Source: Diaporthe sp. PMI_573
Lineage: Eukaryota > Ascomycota > Sordariomycetes > Diaporthales > Diaporthaceae
Direction of reading: 5' to 3'
Length of the DNA stretch: 64,000 nt
NCBI GenBank assembly: GCA_021399435.1
Contig: JAJTUP010000001.1
Location: forward strand, 3,782,001-3,846,000
In this document: one piece after another, positions 23,506-35,431 of the stretch
Layout of the letters: each line of letters begins with the position of its first letter
Numbering within the stretch: position 1 is the first letter of the stretch
Notes under the pieces: model-generated
Databases searched by the model: none
What the model was told of the DNA's origin: nothing
Seen by the model: the letters and a program-made list of their open reading frames with translations, nothing else
Position numbers and translations under genes: made by a program

Positions 23506-23874
23506 TCATTTCAGCCCAGGTTCGTTCAGAATAGTCCGCACGGTACTGGCTGAAATGCGATTTTCCAGCTTGTCAGCGATGGCTTGACACGAAATCTCTG
23601 GGCCGTCAGGATTTGACCGAACAAGCTCAAGGACTTCGTCTCTCTCCTGGTCTTTTTTGCGAGGGCGCCCCGTACGTTGACCATCCTCGACGTGACAATT
23701 GAGAATCACAACAGGCCGGGCAGAAGGGTCAAACCACCGCTTGAGAGCCTTCGCCCACAAGGCCTTCTGAGTTTCTGGAGCCACATCGGTGTAATCGAAG
23801 ATTTGGCGATGTTCAAAGCCGACGGCCAAAAGGCTAAGAATTTGTGAACGGGTGGCAATTTCGTACTTCGTCAT
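23506..23874 (-). pseudogene. N-terminal DNA-binding part of a Tc1/mariner-like transposase, truncated
   Basis: ATG at 23874 opens 122 residues ending at a TGA at 23506-23508. The frame carries a homeodomain-like helix-turn-helix (SQILSLLAVGFEHRQI), a basic GRPRKK linker, and a second helix-turn-helix ending ISCQAIADKLENRISASTVRTILNE. This is the bipartite N-terminus of Tc1/mariner transposases. After the stop the expected continuation is in another frame for about ten codons and then lost. The DDE catalytic domain is absent from the flanking sequence I read. No terminal inverted repeat was identified. It is most simply a dead fragment; a retained DNA-binding peptide is possible but unproven. 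Confidence 0.75.
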
Positions 23875-24154
23875 TGTGGGTGGGGGCCACCAGACGGCGA
23901 CTATCACAGGAAGCCTGATCTGAGCAGAGAATGCGGGTTTGTAGCGGATTCTAAACAAGAATTCTAGGTACAATCAAGTTTTCTCCCAAGCATGGATTAC
24001 GGGACCCCTGCCCCCTGGAACTGCCGGGACCCTTGTTACTTGGCAGAACGACCTCGTACAGGCTGAACATGCTGGTGGGCTCGAAGGCCAGCCAGTAGCT
24101 TCGACTCCATCAATCACAGATTTAGGTATAAGCTGTGAATGTCTCACGTCAAGC

Positions 24155-24242
24155 ACATACGGCCATAGACACAGGAAAATACGGGATCCCGTCCGCTCTC
24201 CTATAGTCAAGCCTGTAATCAGTTTACTAGTAGTTGGGTTGA
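24155..24242 (+). pseudogene. 5S rRNA gene fragment, 5' three quarters only
   Basis: The sequence runs from acatacggccatag through ggaaaatacgggatcccg and tccgctctc to tagtagttgggtt, which follows the fungal 5S rRNA order. After 24242 the expected 3' quarter (the gaccaccagcgaat-like part and the closing tgtatgt helix) is missing and replaced by AT-rich sequence. The 5' acceptor strand therefore has no partner, so the copy is presumably non-functional. Dispersed 5S genes and pseudogenes are usual in Pezizomycotina. Confidence 0.75.
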
Positions 24243-24256
24243 ATTACATAATTATA

Positions 24257-24296
24257 TACTGGTAAACACAACGGTGCAACTGTGTGTTTACTAGTA
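24257..24296. repeat. Imperfect hairpin abutting the truncated 5S gene
   Basis: TACTGGTAAACACA (24257-24270) and TGTGTTTACTAGTA (24283-24296) are complementary at 13 of 14 positions around a 12-nt loop. Related GTTTACTAGTA and TTGGTAAACA motifs occur at 24222-24232 and near 24332. These may be ends of a small transposable element that broke the 5S gene. Confidence 0.5.
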
Positions 24297-24893
24297 AGTG
24301 CACTTTAGTGTTAGTGATGTCTATTGGTAAACAGGTTTCAAATGGCATCACCATTCCAAATCAGTAATGTTGCCAGTAATTAGACATAGTCACTCATCTC
24401 TTTGCGACCACCCGGTGAGAGGCGCGCGGTACTGCGCAGAGCCTGAATCCGTCACGACACAAGGTCCTGCCAGTGCTCCCCCCAACAGCTGACTCCTTTT
24501 CGTCTCGGCAGTTGCATGATTGGCAGAGGTACGAGGGACTGGTGAATCGACGTCTCGCATGCCCAAGCGACATGCGACGAGGCATTCCCCGGTATCCAGG
24601 AGTGCGAAGGCGACCTGCTTCCACGTCAAATTCTTTCCGGCATTGTTTCCCCTCCAGCCTTGCGCATTATTCTCCAATTCAGCAGCGCGGTATTACTGGC
24701 AGCGCCATGGCGGCAACAGTCTGCCTTGATTACCAAATCTTTTACACTCCCCCTACGACGAATCTCAAGCCTGCGAGCCGCGGTCTTCTGGCTCAAAAAT
24801 CCTCCCTCTTCAGCCGTCTCCGGAACCCCTTTACGTTTGCCACCTCCGCCTTCACAGCAGAATGCAGGTGGTTCGCAGCATAGCGACGCCACA

Positions 24894-25295
24894 ATGCCGC
24901 AAAACGACGTGATCAAAATCCCTAGCGATGACGAGCCTGACAACTTCAGCGTCGGAAACGGCCGGTCTCACGAAATCCTCAAATGTGAGAATATTACCGG
25001 GACAGGTACGGGTTTAAAGTTATCATCGATGGCTAGACCACGGTGCTGACACACTTGAGCAGGAAACAATGTTGCCGCTGCTCCCGGTACCAGCGGCGGC
25101 AACCACTTGCTGGGTACTATTCCTGCCGGTCAAGCACACAGCAGCGATGCATCCACATCAAACCACGAGCAGCGGAGACGCAGCTTAGGGTGTTCTCCAG
25201 AGCCATCGTCTGTCTCGCCTCAGGCTTTGCGTGTGAGCCAGGACAGGCATCTGCTCTCGACGACACTATACATGGCAGCACCGTTCCAGAGATAG
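24894..25295 (+). CDS. Hypothetical spliced gene, weak support
   Basis: Exon 24894-25005 starts MPQNDVIKIPSDDEPDNFSV and joins through a 57-bp intron (donor GTACGG, branch GCTGAC, acceptor GAGCAG) to exon 25063-25295, giving 114 residues in phase. The protein is Ser/Pro/Gly-rich and acidic at the start. A second coding-like frame continues to 25567 (SALDDTIHGSTVPEIDAASP onwards), so either another small intron or a frameshift lies near 25200-25270. The upstream frame from 24660 also reads coherently. No family is recognised; this may be a decaying gene. Confidence 0.35.
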
Positions 25296-25628
25296 ATGCT
25301 GCTTCTCCTGCCGAAGACGGTGCCACACGCCATAGTCACGGATGGCAGCACGATTCTCGGTCCTCCGCGGAGTTATGCGGAATGACGTCAAATCGAGACG
25401 GTTCTATGTGCCTCCCCAACGATGAGTGGGATAAGCGGTTCCAATTCTCGCGGCCGGCGACACAGCGTCGGTTTCAAGCCAAGCGTGCCGGGCGGAGCGC
25501 ATGCGAGGCCCCAGAACCCGAGCGGCGGGAGTCCGTCCTAGGCGCACGCGTGGCTGCCTCTAGTTAAGAAGAAGGACCACGACAGGGGTCTGATAGACCT
25601 CTACGTCTCCACTAGATGTGTCCAGGGT

Positions 25629-26058
25629 TTACTTGGTCTTGTCTGAGTACTGATGTCAGTGGATGCAAATTGCTGGGGTAATACATACTGACCTCGGCTA
25701 CTGAGGCGCGATAGGTTCGGGTTACCCGCTGTACCTGTGCCTAAATCGAGGATTACAGGTCTCGGAGTGTCTCCTTCTGGGTTGGGCGGCTCGTCATGTT
25801 GATTGGGAACTGTATAGGTAATGTTATGTTCAGCATGCCCACAAGAGGGATCACTGAGGTTTCCTATAGCGAGAAACTGAGGCGTACTGTCGGTATCCGG
25901 GACGACATTCGCCAGGTCTCCGTTCAAGGCTCCTGTCGATCGATCGGGAGGGTTGGCCTGCGCGGTGTTCTTATTAGTTCAATGTCGGTCATCTCTGCCT
26001 TGGGGAACTCACCGGGGAGTTTGGAGGCACCCGCGGATCTGACTTCCTGCCCGAACAT
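25629..26058 (-). CDS. Hypothetical small spliced gene, convergent with the preceding one
   Basis: Three exons, 26058-26013, 25932-25693 and 25642-25629, give 99 residues. The first intron (80 bp) has donor GTGAGT, a gaactaataa branch-like site and acceptor GACAG; the second (50 bp) has donor GTCAGT, branch CACTGAC and acceptor CTCAG. If the second intron is not used, the frame runs on to 25601. The middle exon reads LANVVPDTDSTPQFLAIGN and CGHAEHNITYTVPNQ. The residue mix is plausible for a soluble protein, but no domain is recognised. Confidence 0.35.
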
Positions 26059-26749
26059 TCGTTCATACTCATAGTGATCAGCAAAATCGTAGGGTTTTGT
26101 TCACGATTAGAGTGATTTTCTTAGTGGAACGACCTGCGTCTGCGCCTAGGCGGTACCGTACAGGAAACGCAAGTCTGGAGGAATCGACTTTCTCAAGGCA
26201 GCGATTCTGCCATTATTTTATGCAGATGGCCCCAACAGAGTTCCCTCAAGAGGACTTCCCAGTATGGCTTTGCCTGCCCATCTGCAGCGTGATTGGCGAC
26301 GTGCGCGTCCCCAAGTCCGGCAGGAGATCCCACAACTTTGTTGTAAACCATTGGCCTCGGAGGCTGGTCCACGAGGTTGGACCAACCGAAATCAGTTGCA
26401 CGCAGTCGCGGACACCGCACACGGCACACGGCACACGGAGACACGTAAAACACGGTACACGGCACACGGCACAGGGCACACCACACGGTACACAGACACA
26501 CAGACACGCCAACGACAATAATGCGCTGTTATGGATATATGTCATTTCGCCCGTTTTGGCTCAGTGCTTGGAACTCCAAAGTCGGACGGGCAGCAGTTGC
26601 CAGTGATTTTGGAGCTCCCAAACTGAGCCTGTCCTTCTCCTGCCTTGAAAAGCTCCTAAGGTGTGTTATCACAACAGCGTCGAAGTGCCATTTTTCTCTG
26701 AAATATAAGTATACGAGGAAGAGCATATCTCACTAGTATGACTTCTCCT
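26059..26749. other. Intergenic region with a short-motif repeat
   Basis: Contains the ACACGGC-rich tract listed separately and the 3' flank of the phospholipase B gene. No gene is supported. Confidence 0.4.
26412..26510 (+). repeat. Degenerate ACACGGC/ACACGGT tandem repeat
   Basis: About 100 bases made of ACACGGC, ACACGGT and CACAGACA variants in tandem. It is a simple-sequence tract. Both strands are open in several frames across it only because of its period. Confidence 0.85.
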
Positions 26750-28831
26750 TCACAATGTGAAGAGGGTAAGAATCACAAGCCAGCTGATCATGAAGGAACT
26801 AAGAAAAAAGGGTATGACGACTCGTTCCCCAGCACTTTCCGGTACGATGATCTGTGCCGGTTCAAAAATTACTGGAGTTGTCGAATTGACTGTGCCGTTC
26901 CAGCAGTACCGCTTGAAGCAGTCGACGCACATCGGTGGAGGCGCAGTCTTAGTTCGGTCAAAACTCCGCGAGAGTATCGCGCACCCCAGACAAGCCGGCC
27001 ACTGGGGATCCACTGATGCATTTCCCATTGTCACAACGTCGTACCCGTTCTGGATGATTTTATCTCGCTCCTCGGTAGTGTATTCTAGATCGAAGGTTGA
27101 GACGTTGGAAAAGAAGGAGTAAGGGGTATTAGGAAGGTAGACGATCAGCGGCCCTGCATCAGTTGTGTTTTTCGCCTCGCAGCCAAAAAATGTTGGCCAC
27201 CTATTGAGACCGAGATTGACAAACGAGTTCTGATCGGGTACCGGAGGAAACTCGCGGTTGCTTGGTGCGAAGCCGTCGTCTGATCTTTGGTACGTTGCCA
27301 CAAGGCTGGTGCCGTTCGGCCAGGCGGTCGGGGTATCCGCCGAGCTATCTACTGCCAGGATAACGTCGACCTGTCGCAGCGAAGAGGTCAGCGGATTGAG
27401 TGGCAAATTTTGGAGATCCTCTCCGCCGTCGACCAAGGTGAGCGTAGTGTAGTTGGAGTTCTGGTTGGAGCCAATGTTATACTGGTAAAAGGGGTTCGGC
27501 CATAAAGAAACATCATTGTTCTTCTCGCCAATGCGGGCGAGCGTGTTATTTATGGCTTGAAGCAGGAAGTTTGGTGCGTCGGAGTAGTCCTGAATCTGCA
27601 GGAAGGCCTGGTTGAAGAGCGACGACGACGTCCCAACAACGAATCCGGCATTGTCGAAGCCAGCCACACACGTTACGTTTGACGGGAGATGACCATTAGT
27701 GAAATTGGAGCCAATATACCGTAGCGGAGCAAATGCCGGGTTTGATGAATCGTAGGATCCCATCTCCCACGGATTGAATTCGATGACTGTCGAGTTCTCC
27801 CACATCATCAGCTGGCCAGGTGGTCGTTCAATGGCGACTACAATGGGCATAGGCGCCGCACCAGTCGAGAATTCAGTATCACCAGCGATGGATGAGAAGG
27901 TGTAACCTGTGAAGTACATCAATCTTGCTGGATTCTCTTCATATTAGCTTCGGTTCATACCTGGACCTCCATCGCTGGCATTGTACAATTGGTAGGACAG
28001 AGCCCGGCCCCAGAAATCCGTTATCGTCGTCTCATACCCGGCACTGACTTTCTCATCAACCGTGTCGAAGATCTGACGGTAGTATTGACCAGAGGATAAC
28101 TGTGCCGGGCCTATTCGCCATCGTTAGCAGCGGTTCACTAGGGCGGATCGTGAGGTGGGGAGAGATGCACCTTCGACAATAGTCTCATTGAATTGCCACA
28201 GGCTGCTCAGGAAACCACTGGTAGCATCTATGATAGACTCCACAGTTGTGAAGTTTTGAACGTAGAGACTTCCTACCAGCCAACTGCCCCCGGAGAGTCC
28301 ACTGATGTAAGTCGCCGCCTGGAGGATCCCTCCTAGCTGACCGGGGCCGGTTGCGTTGGCTGTACGGTTGTCGAACGCCGCAAGAGCACCAGCACCGTTC
28401 ATCAAGGCACGGTAACCCCCACCAGAGACGGCTATGGCGATGCTTGGCAGCATTTGGCCATTGTCGGTGATGTTTCGTAAGTACGCATCGACGTCAAGAT
28501 TGGTTATATTAGCCCTGGAAAGCACGCTCCTGAGGCTTGGTGTAATGTGATTCTGTCGAAGTTTCAACCATTCCACCTCTTCAGATGATAGGGTAGTTCC
28601 CGCACGAATCGTTGGTCTCGCCTCAGGACATGTCACGGCTGCTGGGCCGTAGCCGTTCGGCGCATCCTCTTTTGCGCGCTGCACAAGTCCAAGTTCTGAG
28701 CTACCTTCGATGCTGCCCAAGAAACCCATGCACACTGAGTGGAACCTTTCAGCTAGGCAGGCACATCATTGGATATTACAACAAAACTCACCACTCAAGG
28801 CAGGAAGCAGCACTTTGCTACTTGCTACCAT
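26750..28831 (-). CDS. Phospholipase B / lysophospholipase, GPI-type
   Basis: Four exons, 28831-28792, 28752-28171, 28110-27961 and 27906-26750, give 642 residues. The cPLA2/PLB catalytic fold shows an oxyanion loop (AVSGGGYRA, about 123-130), the nucleophile motif SGLSGGSW with Ser167, and the catalytic Asp in [16 protein letters not shown] (Asp417). Conserved Cys and many NxT/S sites fit secretion, and the C-terminus has a short hydrophobic tail after Ser/Glu residues, consistent with GPI anchoring. It hydrolyses acyl chains from phospholipids and lysophospholipids at the cell surface. The N-terminal exon is uncertain: exon 1 plus acceptor CCTAG gives no classical signal peptide, and an alternative acceptor near 28716 is possible. 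Exons 2-4 are firm. Confidence 0.9.
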
Positions 28832-29400
28832 CTTGAATTGCAAACGATGGCCCAAGTCACTGTGTTGATAAGTGGTGGATCCAATCTCAGGGCGTCAACA
28901 ACCTGCTCTTTCGTCACCTCAAAATAACGCATTTAAAGCACTTATTTGTGTGTCATAATACTACATTGGGAGTTATCACATGCTCGTCACCTGCTTGCTA
29001 GATTATCACAGCTTTGAGGTGCTTACTACGGTATGTTATCACATGCTTGCCGCTAATGCTTTACATCTCCAGAGAGCTAATGTCACGCTACTGTGTCATG
29101 GCACACCGAAAGTACCTAATACCGGTGATGTACACATTTGGGGTCCGGAGACCATGGCTTCCACAATAAAGGTGCTAGATGTTAGTGCAAAGTAGCCTCA
29201 GATTGTCTGTACGAGGGTCAGGTTCGCCCTCTCCCTTTCACCCTGTCTAACCTGACTCCTTTTCTGCTCCCCAGCGATGATCAACATACGGGTTCTCATC
29301 GGCAGGAACCCTTCGTTCAATAGCAGTTTTGCTCTTCGGCATTCACGGAATCAGCATTAACAAAAAGTACGGATACTGCGCAGTGGCCTCTTCAACCGCA
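28832..29400. other. Divergent promoter between phospholipase B and the ABC transporter
   Basis: 569 bases separate two divergently read genes. No conserved drug-response element was identified by eye. Confidence 0.4.
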
Positions 29401-32400
29401 ATGGATTATACCCGAGATCAAGGCCACGGTGATTTTGGATGTGGTGGCTCACGGACCAAGACTTTGAATTATCCAGAAAGGAGTGTCCCTGACCAAATCA
29501 CCCATGGGACTGGCCCTCCTCTAAGTCGAGTAGCTTCTCGAGACTCGATTATAGCAAGGCTAGGGATATTCGACGAAACCGTTGATCCAAATCATCCAGA
29601 TTTTGATTTCGAGAGATGGACCCAGATAATTCTGGACATGAGAGCGAGACTTGGCCTTCCCACACCGCCACGTTCGGGTGTCGTCTTCAAGAAATTGACC
29701 GTTACCGGGAACATTTCAGCCGTGAAGGAGCAAGACACCGTTTGGAAGGTGATAGCCGCGCCATTTTACCTTCGACGACACCTTCGAAGGAAACAGGCTA
29801 AGACTATTCTCCACGACATTGACGGCATTGTGCAGAAGGGGGAATTGCTGCTCGTACTAGGCCGCCCCGGAAGCGGCTGCTCAACATTCCTCAAAACGAT
29901 TACTGGCAAAATGGATGCCCTAGAGCTGGATTCACAATCGGTAGTCAGCTACAGAGGTATTGTGCCATACCTCATCTAAGATACCCCCCAAGACTAATAC
30001 GCAGCCAGGGGTGCCTCACGATATAATGAAGAAACGCTTCCAAGGCGAGCTTGTATATAACGAGGAGGTCGACAAGCATTTTCCGTACCTGACAGTGGGA
30101 GAAACCTTGGAATTTGCCGCTGCCATGCGTACGCCACGAGCTCGTCTTCCGGGGATCACCAGAGCGGACCGACGTAAACACGTCGTCAACGTGCTATTGG
30201 CTATCTTCGGCCTGTCCCACACCCGCCAGACCATCGTCGGGGACGACTATGTCCGAGGCGTTTCCGGGGGTGAAAGAAAGCGGGTATCCATCGCCGAGAT
30301 AGCTCTGTCTGAATCCGCCTTGTCTGCATGGGACAACTCAACCCGCGGTCTGGACGCCGAATCCGCACTAAGTTTCGTTCGCAGGCTGCGCACAATTTCT
30401 GATTGTAGGTTTCTGCCATCGCTGTTGCCATTGTCCGGCGACATTCTGGTTGACATTCAACAGTAACGCAGTCTTCAAATGTAGCGGCAATCTACCAGGC
30501 ATCACAGGCAGTCGTAGACCTCTGCGATAAAGTCATGGTGCTCTACGAGGGCAGAGAAGTCTTTTTCGGCCGCGTGAACTCTGCTGTAGAGTACTTTGAG
30601 CAAATGGGCTGGCACCGCCCTGCCAGGCAAACAGCTGGCGATTTCCTCATGGCCGTCACCAATCCGGCGCAGAGAGAAGCGAAGACGTTGTTCCAAGATG
30701 CCGTTCCAAGAACGGCCGAAGACTTCGAAGATCACTGGCGCAAATCTCTCCAATACGCGCTACTGCAGCTCGAGATTGATAAATATCTGCAAGAAGTCTT
30801 GCCGGCTGGGGACGCGGGGCTGCGAGAATTTGCACAGAGCCGCGGTGCGCTTAAGGCAAAGTGTATGTTTTCGAGGGCTGCCCAGACGGTCTCATTCCCC
30901 ATGCAGACTAGATTGTGCGCAAGGAGAGCATGCCAGCAGCTTTGGAACGACAAGTCTTCGACGACCATGGCAATTATTGGCGAGATTTTCCTTGCCCTCG
31001 TTGTCGGATCCATGTTTTACGGTACTCCCATCAACACTGACGCTTTCTTTTCATACGGATCGCTTCTCTTCTTCTCGGTACTCCTGAATGTCCTTATGGC
31101 CATGACGGACATTCACACCATGTACAAAGGACGACCCGTCGTCCGCAAACAGGCGTCCTACGCTTTCTACCGCCCCTCTGCTGACGCACTGGCGACCGTT
31201 CTCGTCGATCTTCCGGTCAAATTCGTTCTTGCAATATTCTTCAACGTTACACTCTATTTTCTTGCAGGCCTCAGCGCCACAGCAGCTCAGTTCTTCACCT
31301 TCTTCTTGGTCGTGTTCCTAGCCACACTGGCCATGTCCTTTTTGTTCCGCACCATCGCCGCCTCGACCGACACTCTACCACAAGCCATGGCTATCTGTGG
31401 TTTTCTTGTCCTGGCCTTCGTAGCATATACCGGCTTTGTTCTCCCAGGGCCTTACATGCCTCCGTGGTTCAAATGGATTTCTTTCATCAACCCATTATCG
31501 TACGCATTCGAGGCGTTGCTGGTAAATCAGGCCCACGGAACCAACTATCCTTGCACTGCTATAATACCCCCTTACTGGAATATATCCGTAGATGCCTTTA
31601 CCTGCGCAGTCCCTGGTGCGATCTCCGGACAGACGTACGTAAGAGGGGACGACTGGTTCGAGACTGCCTATGGTTATAGCTACTCTCACTTGTGGCGTAA
31701 TATCGGAATCCTAGCTGGATTCCTGGCTTTCTTTTTGATCACTTATCTCCTGGCTACTGAGATTCATACGAGTTCTGCTTCTGAGCCGGATGTTCTCGTT
31801 TTTCTTCACGATGGGCCCGGAACGCATTCCAAGGCCGAACGGAATCCCGATATTGAGAGCGGACCCGCAGCAACCACCAGCATACAACCACCGACAGCCG
31901 GAAAGAAGTCGGCATCGTCACCTAGAACCCAAGAAATGTTCTCATGGGAGAACGTCTATCTCACAGTCAAGATCGGCGGACAGCCTAGGCAGCTTCTGAA
32001 TTGCGTGTCGGGCTGGGTCCACCCTGGGACCCTGACAGCCTTAATGGGTGTTTCAGGAGCCGGGAAAACAACACTGTTGAATGCCTTGGCCCACAGGCTG
32101 CCATCAACAACAGCCAGAGGGCATTTCTATATAGCTGGGAAGCCCATCCCAGCGTCTTTCACCAGCGAGATTGGCTATGTCCAGCAGCAAGACGTCCATC
32201 TCGAGACGTCCACGGTGCGAGAAGCCCTCCAGTTTTCAGCAATGCTGAGGCAGCCAAAGAACGTACCCAAGAAAGAGAAGTTGGCATTCGCCGAAGAGAT
32301 TATTGGCCTTTTGGAGATGGAGGACTTCGCCGGCGCAGTAATTGGCATACCGGGCAAGGGGTTGAACGTGGAGCAGCGCAAGAGGGTCAGCATTGGCGTT

Positions 32401-33969
32401 GAGCTCGCCGCAAATCCGAAGCTGCTCCTCTTTCTCGACGAACCGACCTCCGGCCTCGACGGGCAGTCGTCCATGGCTATTGTGGCTTTGCTACGCAGGC
32501 TGGCCAGCAACGGGTTGGGGATCCTTTGTACCATCCACCAGCCGAGCGCCATCTTGTTTGAGGAATTCGACCGAGTTCTCTTGATGGCGAGCGGTGGGAG
32601 GACAGTGTACTTTGGAGATATAGGAAGAGGTTCGGAGACGGTACTGCGATACTTTAACAACCATGGAGCGAGGAAACTCTTGGACACTGAGAACCCAGCA
32701 GACTACTTGCTCAGCGTCATCCAATCTGCGGATCACATCGCAACTCCTGATAAACACGACTGGCCCCGTCTCTGGAGCGAATCTGGAGAGGCAAAGGAAG
32801 TTTCGAGCATACTGGCACAGATGAAGGATGCTGGCCAACAGCCACGAGAAGAAGGGGGCAATAGAGAGATTCGACCAACGACGGACGGTGCCTGGGACTC
32901 GAACCTCTTACTCCAAATCCCCGTCGTCTGTTATCGCGTCATCCAGTTTTATTGGCGGTCGCCAACGTATGTCTTGAGCAAATACTTGTTGGCCATTCTC
33001 GCCTCTTTACTCATCGGCTTTTCATTTTTCCAATCTGATCCATCCATTTTGGGGATTCAGAATGCCATCTTCGGCGTTCTCATGATCTGCGCTACGTTTA
33101 GTGCTCTCGTCCAACAAGTAAGAAACCCAAGGGCCCGGAGACGCGGTTTGCAACGGTAGGAACGAAACACCCTGGCTAACAATATGCTGTAGACCCTCCC
33201 GAGATTCATTGTTCAACGGTCCCTCTACGAAGTTCGCGAGCGCCATTCCAATACGTACTCCTGGGCCGTTTTGGCGTTGGCAAATATCTTCGTCGAAATC
33301 GTCTACAACGTTCTACTGGGAGTCATATCGTTTGCCATCTTTAACTACTCGCTGTTTGGCATTCGGGATCCTGAAGACCAAGGCTTGGTCCTCCTATTTT
33401 TCATATGCTTTTACGTCTTTACAGGGACATTTGCGCAGATGGTGGCTACACCGGCCCCTAACGCCTTAGTGGGCGGACGTGTGACCACCATACTGTTCTC
33501 GATGATGATCCTCTTCGCCGGCGTGTTCCAGCCTCCCAAAGCACTGCCAGGTTTCTGGATTTTCATGTATCGCGTCTCCCCTATGACTTATATACTCAGT
33601 GGGATATCTGTCACTGGTCTTTCAGGTAACACCATCGTTTGTTCCCAAGATGAACTTGCGGTATTTAATTCTCCAGATGGGATGACTTGTGGGTCGTACC
33701 TCGCTCCGTATCTCCAGGATGGGGCCTTGGGGACGTTGCTCAACCCAGATGCCACTGCCAACTGCTCTTACTGTCCTCTCAGGTCTGCTGACCAGGTATT
33801 GGCCAGATCAAGCATGTATTACGACCAAAGATGGAGGAACTGGGCGATCGGTTTCGCGTACATGGGGTTCAATATTTGTTTCATTTTTGGCTTCTATTTC
33901 CTTAAAGTGCAGCGGTGGGGGGAGTGGCGCGAGAGAGTTAAGGGGATGTGGCGACGGACGACAAAATGA
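29401..33969 (+). CDS. Full-length PDR-type (ABCG) ABC transporter
   Basis: Four exons, 29401-29956, 30009-30404, 30464-33117 and 33193-33969, give 1,460 residues, the normal size for fungal PDR pumps. The order is NBD1-TMD1-NBD2-TMD2. NBD1 has the fungal-type Walker [10 protein letters not shown] (about 154-162), signature [13 protein letters not shown] and degenerate Walker [18 protein letters not shown]2 has GVSGAGKTT (about 846-854), signature [17 protein letters not shown] and [10 protein letters not shown]. Each TMD has six helices with a large Cys-containing extracellular loop before the last one. It should export xenobiotics or secondary metabolites through the plasma membrane. The start at 29401 follows a clean context (accgcaATGG). 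All introns keep the frame; the copy appears intact. Confidence 0.95.
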
Positions 33970-34734
33970 AGTGATAATGGGTAAATAGGCAGATAGGAGG
34001 CCGCCGTTAGGGAGGCTGGGGATGTATTGGGGAGAGATCTGAAGAGAATAGTAAACTTGCGAGGCACGGTGAGAAGCCGCGCCGGAGAAGCTACCAAGGC
34101 GTGCGAGTTTAAAGACTTGAGAACCTTAACGATACTCGACAGCATAGGAAGAGCACATCGCCTACATAACGGGTACTGTTAGCTAGAAGCCACTTCTCAG
34201 TATCAACCATCTCGTCTCGCGAGCCGCGCACCAATCTGTTGCAGTTGCAGAGCTTAGAAAAGGCTCAAAGAATGGCAATGTCTTCTCAGCAACATCGCGG
34301 AGTGAGGAAACCTTCTGGACAGACCGCCGAATTGCCAACCCTCGGGTTCACGATATCAGAGCATGGCGGTATAGAGTGCCAGCACTATGGAATAGAGTCA
34401 TTACTTTTTACTATCAATCTGTCCCTTCCCTTTTCTGACTCGCTGTCTCGTATCCTTTTTCCGCCTCGAAGCCGCCCTGACGAAAGCGCAGGGCAAAGAC
34501 AGCACCAAGCTCGGCTAAATTACCTATGTATACCTAGAAAGCCGGTTGAATTCGCCCAAGCACGGTCCTCAAACCAAGAATTCTCATATCGGGAGAATCC
34601 TTCGCTAAAGATGGATGCCAGAGCCTCATTCCACTCCCTCAACCGACCATGGGCAGCCTTGGATCTTGCCCCCGATTGTGTTCAAGATCAGTATCCTTGC
34701 TCTTTTTCCGACGTACAAACCTCCTGCTGATATG
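33970..34734. other. Intergenic region between convergent genes
   Basis: Separates the ABC transporter from the MARVEL-like gene on the other strand. A 163-codon plus frame (34239-34730) has no ATG at its head and unremarkable composition, so it is not called. Confidence 0.4.
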
Positions 34735-35431
34735 TCAGCCAGTACGCTTGCCATGTTCACGACGGGAGAAGCCATACCTCACGAATGAAACCAATGTGCT
34801 TCCAAGGTTATAGTACTCAATGCAGACATATAATCCCTGATAAAACCGTGTCAGCCTGTACAGTACAACAAGTCTTGGTGACCTTGGAAGTGTTCGGTGC
34901 TGCTCTTACCAAGAAACCAGTGAGGAGCCAGAGAATCGAGCTTATGAAGGAGAAAGCAAGAACCGCTCTCCATTTCGCGCACGCGGAGCCCGTGACGACG
35001 ACGGTGTTTCCCGTGCCTGGGTTCCAGTAGGCGGTCCAATAAGTGTCAAACCAATTCGAGTTGCAAGTTTTCGTGCCAGTAAGCTAAATCACGGTATTAG
35101 TGATTCTCGTACCAGATTGATTCTCAGGGACAGGCGAGTTGGGCAAGATACTTACGTCTATCAAGAGAGCAAAGCAGACAATCCAGCAGATGAAGAGAGC
35201 TAAATCAAGTGGGAACACAGAGAAAGAATATCTCAATGGAAGTACAAAGATCAACGACGCCACGACGCTGATGGAAGCCATCGAGATGGCGTAAATGACA
35301 CGGGAATCTGCCGTGCCATTGACGCTATGGATGAGGTTGAAGTACTTGGCCAGAAACCCTACAATGATGGCGGCGGCTACGAACTCAAAGATTCGGAAAA
35401 CCACCGAAAAGACTTGGTGAGCGGTCCCCAT
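34735..35431 (-). CDS. MARVEL-like four-helix membrane protein, copy 1
   Basis: Three exons, 35431-35156, 35083-34910 and 34836-34735, give 183 residues. Both introns are phase 0 (donors GTAAGT and GTAAGA). Exon 1 encodes 92 residues with three hydrophobic helices (FEFVAAAIIVGFLAKYF, VIYAISMASISVVASLIFVL, DLALFICWIVCFALLID). Exon 2 encodes an extracytosolic loop with CNSNWFDTYWTAYWNPGTG and a second Cys, then the fourth helix (VLAFSFISSILWLLTGFLG). Exon 3 is a short cytosolic tail. This is the topology of fungal MARVEL proteins, which sit in the plasma membrane and associate with membrane domains. It is a paralogue of the gene at 37657-38412, with the same exon 1 length and intron phases, reading away from it. 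Confidence 0.82.

Noticed and set aside
30297..30360. Apparent loss of Walker B in NBD1 of the ABC transporter
   Set aside because: The WDNSTRGLD form is normal for fungal PDR transporters, so it is not a defect.
34239..34730. 163-codon plus frame between ABC transporter and MARVEL gene
   Set aside because: No ATG at its head, no recognisable domain, no supporting splice signals, and it lies in the 3' flank of both genes.
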